Source: Clostridia bacterium (GTDB lineage Bacteria; Bacillota; Clostridia; Christensenellales; Borkfalkiaceae). From it: a stretch of DNA of 9,423 bases. The stretch is taken from positions 1 to 9,423 of the forward strand of contig JAIEAS010000026.1 in assembly GCA_029071285.1 (NCBI GenBank), read 5' to 3'. The notes beneath the pieces are model-generated. The model had not been told where the DNA came from and did not search any database. It saw only the letters and a program-made list of their open reading frames with translations. Position 1 is the first letter of the stretch. Each line of letters opens with the position of its first letter. A program made the translations under genes and the position numbers. Shown in pieces: positions 1 through 6,052 of this stretch.

Positions 1-3000
1 GCGGACTACACGGGCGCAACGTTGACTTACGATAAGGTTTCGGGTAATCCCGTTGTTTACACTATGTCAATCACGGGCATTCCCAATACGTGGACTGCGA
101 CCTACGGACAGAATTATTCGAAGTCGGACGCAGATACTTACACCGCAAAGGTAACTATAGAAATCCCCGCAGCGGAGCAGGCAAACAGCAAATTCCCCGA
201 CCCCAGCGCAATGAGTTACACCTACGGCGGCGAGGGAAATTACAAATATATCAGCGACAGCAAATGTGAAATTACTTTTGACTGGACTATTGAAAAGAAA
301 GAGGTGGACCTGTCTGCGGTTGCGTTTGAATACACGACCGACGGCTGGCAATCTTACGCAACTTACAGCAGCACTAACCCGCCCGAGGGCGACGGCGCGA
401 CCACTTACTTTGAAGTGCGTTTCCCTCTGACTTCGCTGACAAATATAGGCGTTACGGGTACGCCCACGGTTTCCAACTACGGCAACCAGTTCGGACCCGG
501 CGACGTTACCTTTGACGTAGACTTCACTCTCGACGGCAACCACAAGGCAAAGTCGGGACAGAACGAGCACCAGATGACTTACACTATGAAGACCACGGGC
601 AAGAAGCTTGCGGTCAAGTGGAAGAGGGTTCAGCTCACCGACAGCAACGGCGACCCTGTAAAGGATAGCCTCGGTATGCCTTACTACGTTTACGAGTTAG
701 ACACAACCGACCTTCCCGCAGACGCTTTGCAATATATTAAATACGAATACTACACCGATAACGGCGGCACAATCGGCAGCCTGATTTCGGGCGGCAGCGA
801 CGTTGTAAATCACAAGAGTTTTGACTATATTATCAATCCCACGGGAATGAATGCGAACTCGCAGAATCCCAAGCAGGTTTTCGTGAAAGTGGTGCTTGAT
901 AACGTTCCTATGATGGGACCCGCGAACGACGTTCCCCAGTACGTTTTCGATACTACGGGCGACCCCTCGGATAAAAGAATAACCGTTGGCGACAACAGAA
1001 AGGCGGTAGACGTAACTGCTACGACGGTTACTTCGATGACCTACAAGGGAAGCGTAAATATCGCGGACGCTTACGAGGTTGCAATCAATACCCCTCACGT
1101 GGTTTTACAGCCCAACCAGTATACTGTTGCGCTTTATCTCGGTGCGGACTTGATAAATGCGGACGCAACGGCGCAGGATTACTCACAGCTCGACGCGGGT
1201 AAGTATACGCTGAAATTTACTCTTGCAAGCAGTATGGACGCGCAGTACGCACTCACGAGCGACAGCCTTAGTTTTGAAATCAAACCTAAGGAAATCACAG
1301 TGCCCACGGTTAAGGCGGGAGTTACGTTCACCTTCAACGGTCTGGACCAACAGCTCGAAGCTCAGCTGGACGGCTGGGACGATACTTATATGGAATGGGA
1401 TCTGGCTTCCGTTCACGAGGCTTACCACGCAAACAAATACACGGCTATTATAAAGCTCAAAGATGAGTTCGTCGGCAATTATATATTCGTGCTGCCAAAT
1501 GATAACGGCAAGGCGCTCGGCAAAAAAGCTGTTAAGGCACTCGTTGACGGCGAAGAAAACTTACCCGTTCTTTCTGGCGACAAGACCACGGCAACAATCC
1601 CCTGGAAGATTGAAAAATACGTTTACGATACGACCACTAAAAACGCGTGGAACTTTACAAAGGACGGCGCAAGCCTCAGCTTCAACGGCGTGCCCGCAAC
1701 CATAAAGGCGTTGACTCTTGGCGACAACCCTCGTCTTGTATTCGAAACCGCTTACTTCGATTTGGACGGCAATCCCCTTACGGGCGAAATCACTATCAAG
1801 GGCGGCGACAAGTACAAGGTTGCGGCTTACCTCGACCCGAACTGCGCGGATGCTAACGACATCGAGTTCAAGGGTCAGGCTTACGACCCGATGCTTCAGA
1901 TGACAACTTCCCCGCAGGCGGCGTACACCGTTCCCAAGAGCGCTTCGGCGGCATTCTTAGGCAATCTTAAGGATGCAATGACTAAGGTCTACGCAGGCTT
2001 GCCTCTCTGGGCTTGGCTGTTGATTGCGTTGGCACTGTTGATACTTTTAATAATCATAATAGTAGTAGCATGCAAACGCCGCAAGACTAAGGAAGAAAAG
2101 GAAGAAATAAAGGCTCGTAAAGAAGAAGAGCGTTTACGCAAAGAGGAAGAAAAGCAGCGCAGAGAAGAAGAGCGCGAAGCTGAACGTCAGCGCCGCGAGG
2201 AAGAGCGCAGACTTCAGCAGGAGAAACTCGAAGCAGAGCGCGAGCTTGCAAAAGCAAAGCAGGAAGCAGAGCTTGAAAAGATACGCGCCCAAGTGCAAGC
2301 GCAGGCAGGCGCAGGTATGGCAACTATGGCTGTACAACAGCAACCTCAACAGCAGATACCGCCTCAACCCGTGCAGCAAGTGCAGTCGGTTGATAACGAG
2401 CTGTTAAAGGAAATGCGCCAACAGATGGCTGAACTTCGTGCCGATAATAAAGCTACTCAGGCACAGCTGCAGGCAATGCAGAATAATCAGCAGCAACAGC
2501 AGCCTATGCAGATGCCTATGCCTCAACCTATGTATCAGCAATACCCGCAGTATCCTATGTATCAGCAGATGCCTATGGGTATGCCTAATTACGGCGGCGG
2601 CAACGATATGGCTTTGGCGAGAATGGAAGCACAGCTCAATGCTATGCAGGCTGAACAGCGTGCGCGTTACGACGCTGAACAGCGTATAGAGCTTGCAGCA
2701 ATGCGCGCCGAACAGCACGTAGACCGCGACTCGCGCCACAGCGTAGATTTGGCGGCTATGCGCGAGCATATCAACGGTTATAACTATAACCGTATTCCCG
2801 ATTACAGCAATCAGGCATACAATCAGCAGCCTAACTCGGTAGAAGCGTTGGGCGCAATCGTAGCGGCGGCGTTGAAGAATATCAGCACGCCCGCACCCGC
2901 GCAGCCCGTAGCGGAGCTTCCCCAGCAGACCGAAGCTTCCGCACCGTCCGAAGTAAGGTACCCTTCCGACGCGGTGATTACAACCACCACGACGGTGGAC

Positions 3001-3084
3001 ACCACAAAAAATAAGCCCATCACGCGCGAGCGCGACGACGGCAGAATTTTCGATAGCGACGGCTTCTACGACCCGCTCGAATAA
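1..3084 (+). CDS. Giant surface protein, 3' part: Ig/MBG-like modules, one TM helix, long cytosolic coiled-coil tail (5' partial)
   Basis: The frame is open from base 1, so the gene begins upstream; the TTG at 22 is internal. In window numbering, about 655 residues of beta-rich, Tyr/Thr/Gly/Asp-rich sequence come first. They show recurring module seams such as IEKKEV (97-102), FEIKPKEITVP (425-435) and WKIEK near 537, and recurring aromatic-x-aromatic-x-G strands (MTYKG, FTFNG, LSFNG), typical of bacterial Ig-like/MBG repeats. A single hydrophobic helix (about 668-691) is followed by KRRK, predicting outside-N, inside-C topology. The inside part is an Arg/Lys/Glu coiled coil (692-770), Gln-rich stretches, a second short coil (about 797-834), a Met/Pro/Gln/Tyr-rich segment (835-868), a third helical stretch (about 868-925) and an acidic C-terminus. 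No LPXTG sorting motif is present. The role is unknown; binding outside and scaffolding or signalling inside is inferred. Codons and reading frame look intact to the stop. Confidence 0.9.
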   Translation, partial: ADYTGATLTYDKVSGNPVVYTMSITGIPNTWTATYGQNYSKSDADTYTAKVTIEIPAAEQANSKFPDPSAMSYTYGGEGNYKYISDSKCEITFDWTIEKKEVDLSAVAFEYTTDGWQSYATYSSTNPPEGDGATTYFEVRFPLTSLTNIGVTGTPTVSNYGNQFGPGDVTFDVDFTLDGNHKAKSGQNEHQMTYTMKTTGKKLAVKWKRVQLTDSNGDPVKDSLGMPYYVYELDTTDLPADALQYIKYEYYTDNGGTIGSLISGGSDVVNHKSFDYIINPTGMNANSQNPKQVFVKVVLDNVPMMGPANDVPQYVFDTTGDPSDKRITVGDNRKAVDVTATTVTSMTYKGSVNIADAYEVAINTPHVVLQPNQYTVALYLGADLINADATAQDYSQLDAGKYTLKFTLASSMDAQYALTSDSLSFEIKPKEITVPTVKAGVTFTFNGLDQQLEAQLDGWDDTYMEWDLASVHEAYHANKYTAIIKLKDEFVGNYIFVLPNDNGKALGKKAVKALVDGEENLPVLSGDKTTATIPWKIEKYVYDTTTKNAWNFTKDGASLSFNGVPATIKALTLGDNPRLVFETAYFDLDGNPLTGEITIKGGDKYKVAAYLDPNCADANDIEFKGQAYDPMLQMTTSPQAAYTVPKSASAAFLGNLKDAMTKVYAGLPLWAWLLIALALLILLIIIIVVACKRRKTKEEKEEIKARKEEERLRKEEEKQRREEEREAERQRREEERRLQQEKLEAERELAKAKQEAELEKIRAQVQAQAGAGMATMAVQQQPQQQIPPQPVQQVQSVDNELLKEMRQQMAELRADNKATQAQLQAMQNNQQQQQPMQMPMPQPMYQQYPQYPMYQQMPMGMPNYGGGNDMALARMEAQLNAMQAEQRARYDAEQRIELAAMRAEQHVDRDSRHSVDLAAMREHINGYNYNRIPDYSNQAYNQQPNSVEALGAIVAAALKNISTPAPAQPVAELPQQTEASAPSEVRYPSDAVITTTTTVDTTKNKPITRERDDGRIFDSDGFYDPLE
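2002..2073 (+). other. Transmembrane segment of the surface protein
   Basis: This stretch encodes about 24 hydrophobic residues (PLWAWLLIALALL continuing into Ile/Val). Trp residues sit at the outer edge, and Cys then Lys-Arg-Arg-Lys sit at the inner edge. By the positive-inside rule this is a stop-transfer anchor leaving the Ig-like part outside and the coiled-coil tail in the cytosol. Confidence 0.85.
2527..2567 (+). repeat. Short direct repeat in the Met/Pro/Gln-rich tail
   Basis: CCTATGTATCAGCA occurs at 2527-2540 and again at 2554-2567, a 27-base period, inside a low-complexity run of CAG, CCT and ATG codons. It encodes repeated PMYQQ units. It looks like slippage or duplication within a disordered linker rather than a regulatory element. 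Confidence 0.7.
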
Positions 3085-3095
3085 TGACGTAACAT

Positions 3096-3130
3096 AAAAA
3101 GGATTTGACTTCGGTCAAATCCTTTTTTCT
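3096..3130 (+). terminator. Rho-independent terminator with UUCG tetraloop
   Basis: A perfect 9-bp stem pairs GGATTTGAC (3101-3109) with GTCAAATCC (3114-3122). It is closed by the extra-stable cUUCGg loop, preceded by AAAAA and followed by six T. It starts 11 bases after the stop of the surface protein and isolates that gene from the SLOG operon. The flanking A and T runs could let it act on both strands, but no minus-strand gene is seen. Confidence 0.93.
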
Positions 3131-3147
3131 TTATAAAGCTCAAATAA

Positions 3148-3176
3148 TTGTGTTTTGCGCGAAAGTGTGATATAAT
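3148..3176 (+). promoter_or_regulatory. Sigma-A-type promoter of the SLOG/HTH operon
   Basis: The -35-like TTGTGT (3148-3153) and a perfect TATAAT (3171-3176) are separated by 17 bp. The -10 carries a TG extension (TGATATAAT). The predicted start near 3183 leaves a leader of only about 12 bases, just enough for the AGGAG at 3184-3188. Confidence 0.75.
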
Positions 3177-3184
3177 CCGCAAAA
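3153..3184. promoter_or_regulatory. Inverted repeat bracketing the -10 box, candidate operator
   Basis: TTTTGCG (3153-3159) and CGCAAAA (3178-3184) are perfect 7-base inverted arms separated by 18 bases that include the TATAAT box. A dimeric repressor bound here would block polymerase. The HTH protein encoded second in the operon is the obvious candidate. Seven-base arms can arise by chance, so this is tentative. Confidence 0.35.
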
Positions 3185-3194
3185 GGAGTTAAAA

Positions 3195-3890
3195 GTGCAG
3201 TTGAACGGAAAATTTCCCGTCGTGGTTGGCGTTACGGGGCACAGAAATATCGTTGAAGAGGATAAGCCCGCGATAAAAGCGCAGGTTATTGAAGCTCTGA
3301 AAGAAATTCTCGCCCTTTGCGAAAACCGCCCCGTCGTTATGCTCAACGCGTTTGCGCAGGGCGCGGATATGCTGTGCGCGGAAGCCGCCTTTGAACTCGG
3401 AATTGAGGTCCGCGCCGTTCTCCCTTGCGAAAAGGAAAGGTATATAAACAGCTTCGACGACCAAAAAGACAAGAGCAAGCTTTTTGCTTACCTTGAAAAA
3501 ACCTCGGAGCAGTTCGTTTCGCCCGATATTGAAAAGTGCAAAGAGCGGTACAAAAAAGCCGTGAATATGGACGACGAAAGCTACGAGTACAGACAGCTCG
3601 GCATTTATATGGCGGAGCAGTCGCATATTCTCATTGCCCTGTGGGACGGCAAACCGCCCAAAGTTGAATACGGCTGCGGCACGGTGGAGGTTATCGATTT
3701 TGCTTTGGAGCGCGGTAAAACTGCGGTTTGGATTAAATCGCGAAGGTATGGCGACGGCTCCCCGGCGGATATCAAAAGAAAATGGCTTGTAAGCGGCGTT
3801 TCCGCGGATTGTGGGGAAGAGTACGGCGGAAAGTACCGCGTTTTTGACAGCGCCCCCGAATTTTTAAAAAAAGGATTACGAATGATATGA
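3195..3890 (+). CDS. SLOG-superfamily (Rossmann-like nucleotide-binding) protein
   Basis: This 231-residue soluble protein starts at GTG, chosen because AGGAG (3184-3188) lies 6 bases upstream. The fold signs, in order, are: first beta strand and loop VVVGVTGHRNI (9-19); NAFAQGADMLCAEAA (51-65), the strand-loop-helix typical of SLOG proteins; VLPCEKERY (75-83); and ILIALWDG (145-152) followed by YGCGTVEV (159-166). The last echoes the GGxGTxxE loop of lysine-decarboxylase-like/LOG proteins. SLOG domains bind or process nucleotides or nucleotide-derived ligands; several act as sensors or effectors in prokaryotic conflict systems. The ligand cannot be told from the sequence. The gene shares a 4-base ATGA overlap with a small HTH regulator, so the pair is translationally coupled and may form a sensor-regulator unit. 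An enzyme role such as a phosphoribohydrolase is possible, but the LOG motif is incomplete. Confidence 0.88.
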   Translation: MQLNGKFPVVVGVTGHRNIVEEDKPAIKAQVIEALKEILALCENRPVVMLNAFAQGADMLCAEAAFELGIEVRAVLPCEKERYINSFDDQKDKSKLFAYLEKTSEQFVSPDIEKCKERYKKAVNMDDESYEYRQLGIYMAEQSHILIALWDGKPPKVEYGCGTVEVIDFALERGKTAVWIKSRRYGDGSPADIKRKWLVSGVSADCGEEYGGKYRVFDSAPEFLKKGLRMI

Positions 3891-4213
3891 AAACCATACA
3901 AAGAAAATTTATCGACTGGAAAAAGACGGGCAGAAGCCTGCAGCTTCTCCGCGAGGACAATATCGAGCTCCGCCGCTGCGTGTGCGGCGCGCTCAAACAC
4001 GATAAGGGCGACTGCGGCGGCGTGTGCGCCGATTGCAGGTATGAAATGGACAACCATATCAGCCGCAAAGAGCTGTCCGAAGTTTTCGGCGTGTCGGAGA
4101 GCGTTATCTTCAACTGGGAGAACGGCAGATCGGAAGTGGACTACGAAAACCTGCTGTTTTACGCACAGATTTCTAAAAAAGAATTGAGCGAAATCGTGGT
4201 GTTTATGGATTAA
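3887..4213 (+). CDS. XRE-type helix-turn-helix regulator with cysteine-rich insert
   Basis: This 108-residue protein starts at an ATG overlapping the preceding TGA (ATGA, 3887-3890). The N-terminal helix (about 14-29, GRSLQLLREDN) resembles helix 1 of XRE/Cro domains. ISRKELSEVFGV (58-69) and SESVIFNWENGRS (70-82) are helices 2 and 3, with the family's WExG core (WENG). ENLLFYAQI (87-95) resembles helix 4 or 5. Between helices 1 and 2 lie about 28 extra residues with Cys at 31, 33, 43, 47 and 50, a pattern that could hold zinc or an Fe-S cluster, or act as a thiol switch. It probably binds DNA as a dimer and may autoregulate the operon through the inverted repeat at 3153-3184. Metal binding is inference; the HTH call is secure. 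Confidence 0.88.
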   Translation: MKTIQRKFIDWKKTGRSLQLLREDNIELRRCVCGALKHDKGDCGGVCADCRYEMDNHISRKELSEVFGVSESVIFNWENGRSEVDYENLLFYAQISKKELSEIVVFMD

Positions 4214-4236
4214 TACCCCCGAAATTTAATATTTTT

Positions 4237-4278
4237 AAAAAGGAACTTGTATTTTTTGCAAGTTCCTTATTTTTTTTA
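4237..4278 (+). terminator. Rho-independent terminator of the SLOG/HTH operon
   Basis: A perfect 10-bp stem pairs AAGGAACTTG (4240-4249) with CAAGTTCCTT (4259-4268). It has a 9-base loop, an upstream A run and a downstream T run (4270-4277). It lies 26 bases after the HTH stop, so the next operon needs its own promoter. Confidence 0.9.
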
Positions 4279-4311
4279 AAAAGATGTGGTATCAGCGTAA
4301 GTAAATAGCTT

Positions 4312-4341
4312 TTGCCAAAATCTGGGAGCGGACGGTATAAT
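4312..4341 (+). promoter_or_regulatory. Promoter of the AAA-like/VirD4-like operon
   Basis: TTGCCA (4312-4317, 5 of 6 to the -35 consensus) and TATAAT (4336-4341) are separated by 18 bp. The predicted start is near 4348, about 80 bases before the first long gene. The -35 sits inside a small palindrome TTTTG-C-CAAAA (4310-4320), a possible operator half-site. Confidence 0.7.
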
Positions 4342-4352
4342 TATTTTGAAAG

Positions 4353-4418
4353 ATGAAGGTGACGAAATGTAAGAAAAAAACCCCGAAAATTCAAAGAACC
4401 ACTAAAAAATTATTCTAA
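4353..4418 (+). CDS. Possible 21-residue basic leader peptide
   Basis: ATG at 4353 opens a 21-codon frame rich in Lys and Thr (starts MKVTKCKKKTPK, ends KKLF). Its TAA lies within the AAGGAGG ribosome site of the next gene. That geometry fits translational coupling or a leader peptide. Against it, there is no good Shine-Dalgarno site, the predicted transcript start is only about 5 bases upstream, and Lys-rich short frames arise easily in A-rich leaders. It may simply be untranslated leader. Confidence 0.2.
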   Translation: MKVTKCKKKTPKIQRTTKKLF

Positions 4419-4423
4419 GGAGG
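4417..4423 (+). promoter_or_regulatory. Strong ribosome binding site
   Basis: AAGGAGG lies 6 bases before the ATG at 4430 and fixes that start. Confidence 0.88.
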
Positions 4424-4429
4424 AAGTTT

Positions 4430-6052
4430 ATGTTAAAAGCTACTGTTGAACTATTTATGTCGGAATACTTCCTGTTCAGGGCGGTTCTCGGCAAGTATCT
4501 CGATTGCGGCGAAGACCTTTTCCGCCGTCTGGGTAAAATATTCTTAATTTCGGAAAAAGAGGCGGACGCGCTTTATAGCCTGTCCGAAAACGAAACCGCA
4601 AAGGCGATTTGCACCGAAAGCGATTTTATGCAGTACCAGCGTATGCGCAAATACACCGAGCTTGTCGGCTTGGCAAGCGAGCAAAACGCGCAGTGGGAGG
4701 AAGCTGCCGTAATCAAAGGCAACGCAATTTTAACCGCGCAAAGCCACAATCTTTTGCTCGGCGCAGACGCTTCGAGGAACGCCGTTTACAACTGTCTCAC
4801 GGCTGCGGCGACCGGCGGAACGGTGAGCGCGCTCAGAATTTTGGGCGTATTGCAGTGTGAGGGAATTTTCCTCGGCAAAAACGAGGCGGCGGGTATCAAA
4901 AACCTTGTAAAGGCGGCGGACTGGAACGACAGCGCAGGAACTCTCGCGCTCCTTTACTACGGCAAACAGTCGCGCGCGTTCAATATGGCGCGGCTCCGTC
5001 AGGAAGTCAAGGATACCCCGTTCGATGAGCTTTATCCTTTGGCTGCCGAAAAATACGGCGAGGGCTGCGCGTACGATACGGAGGAGATAAGGCTTTTAAA
5101 CAAGGCGTTTAGCTCGGGCGTGTTAAAGAGGGAAACCTACGACCCCAAGTACGCGAGGATTTTAAACAGCAAGGCTCTGGACATTAAGGACAAGGAAAAA
5201 GCCGTGTTCACTCTCAACAAGGAGCAACTGAGCGTAATCAGCGATTTGCCCTTAAAGCTTACGCGGGCAATATCAGGCTACAGCGACGCGGGCGTTTCAA
5301 TCAGAACGGTGCTGAACAGGGAGGCGGAGGATCTGGCGATATCCCGCGCGCTTAAAAACAGCGACCTGCGCGAATTGCCCTCGTACCGTCCGATATGCCT
5401 TTGCTGCGACTCGAAATACGTTCTTAACACCTACGCGAAGGCGATAACCGCGCGGAACGAAAATTTACATACCGAGCGGATTGACGTGGCGGAGCTTATC
5501 GAATACGACTTCGAGCCCTCGCCGAACAACATTTTCGTGCGCAGTATCGACGAGGACAAGGACAACCGTTTTCTGCTGTTCTTCTGCGGCGAAATTCCCG
5601 AGAGAAAAACGGACGCGGTGAAGAGCTTTTTGCAAAGCGGTCGGCGGGCGAAGTTCCACCTTAACAGCCCCAACGTTACTTTAAATCTCAGCTCGGTTCT
5701 GCCCGTGTGCTTCTGCGATACGCAAAACGCGCCGCTTCTGAAATCGTGCTGCGATATAGTGAACCTTTCGGAAGTTAAGACGGAGGAGCTGTCCGCAGTG
5801 ATAGCCGACATTCTCGCAGGCAAGCAGATGGTTTACGGCACGGGTAAAATAACCCTCGGCGGCGGAGCAGAAACTCTTTTCAAGGGTACGGACGTTGACT
5901 CGGCTGAAAAGCTGATAGATACGGCGGTGCGCGCCCGCCGCGAAGCGGGTGCGGATATAGTTCTGACGCGTGAAATTTTAGAGGAGTACGCGCAGGACAG
6001 CGACAAGACTGTGATAGGATTCGGAGGTGATACAGATGCAAGACGCAAATAA
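4430..6052 (+). CDS. Sel1-repeat protein with degenerate Lon/ClpB-like AAA+ module
   Basis: This is a 540-residue, apparently cytosolic protein. Residues about 88-178 are alpha-helical with Sel1-like hairpins, for example YNCLTAAATGGTVSALRILG (120-139) then a partner with IKNLVKAADWNDSAGTLAL (156-174). Such repeats usually bind proteins. From about 320 the order of elements mimics an AAA+ core. PICLCCDSKYVLN (321-333) stands where strand 1 and Walker A should be, with no GxxxxGK[ST]. FLLFFCGEI (381-389) stands for Walker B with Asp replaced by Gly387 and Glu388 kept. LSSVLPVCFCDTQN (420-433) resembles the sensor-1 strand of Lon (LSxVLFIATAN). A lid-like helical region follows, ending in TREILEEY near 520. 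It is therefore best read as a non-hydrolysing AAA+ relative, perhaps an adaptor or scaffold. The fold assignment comes from pattern alignment by eye and is unproven. Its end overlaps the VirD4-like gene by 17 bases. Confidence 0.85.
   Translation: MLKATVELFMSEYFLFRAVLGKYLDCGEDLFRRLGKIFLISEKEADALYSLSENETAKAICTESDFMQYQRMRKYTELVGLASEQNAQWEEAAVIKGNAILTAQSHNLLLGADASRNAVYNCLTAAATGGTVSALRILGVLQCEGIFLGKNEAAGIKNLVKAADWNDSAGTLALLYYGKQSRAFNMARLRQEVKDTPFDELYPLAAEKYGEGCAYDTEEIRLLNKAFSSGVLKRETYDPKYARILNSKALDIKDKEKAVFTLNKEQLSVISDLPLKLTRAISGYSDAGVSIRTVLNREAEDLAISRALKNSDLRELPSYRPICLCCDSKYVLNTYAKAITARNENLHTERIDVAELIEYDFEPSPNNIFVRSIDEDKDNRFLLFFCGEIPERKTDAVKSFLQSGRRAKFHLNSPNVTLNLSSVLPVCFCDTQNAPLLKSCCDIVNLSEVKTEELSAVIADILAGKQMVYGTGKITLGGGAETLFKGTDVDSAEKLIDTAVRARREAGADIVLTREILEEYAQDSDKTVIGFGGDTDARRK
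6023..6030 (+). promoter_or_regulatory. Ribosome binding site that sets the VirD4-like start
   Basis: GGAGGTGA is a near-perfect anti-16S match, with GGAGG 8 bases before the ATG at 6036. The in-frame GTG at 6027 lies inside this site and cannot be the working start. The site itself is inside the upstream coding frame, which favours coupled translation. Confidence 0.88.

Noticed and set aside
22..24. TTG at 22 as start of the surface protein
   Set aside because: The frame is open from base 1 with the same repeat-type sequence (DYTGAT), and no ribosome site precedes it; the gene is cut by the window edge.
2074..2600. Possible tandem-repeat array or CRISPR-like region
   Set aside because: The repetition follows CAG, GAA and ATG codon use in low-complexity protein; there are no regular spacers or conserved repeat units.
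3189..4113. Several minus-strand frames opposite the SLOG and HTH genes
   Set aside because: They are shadows of well-supported + strand genes with promoter, ribosome site and terminator; none shows a recognisable domain.
6027..6035. GTG at 6027 as start of the VirD4-like gene
   Set aside because: It lies inside the GGAGGTGA ribosome binding site; the ATG at 6036 has ideal spacing.
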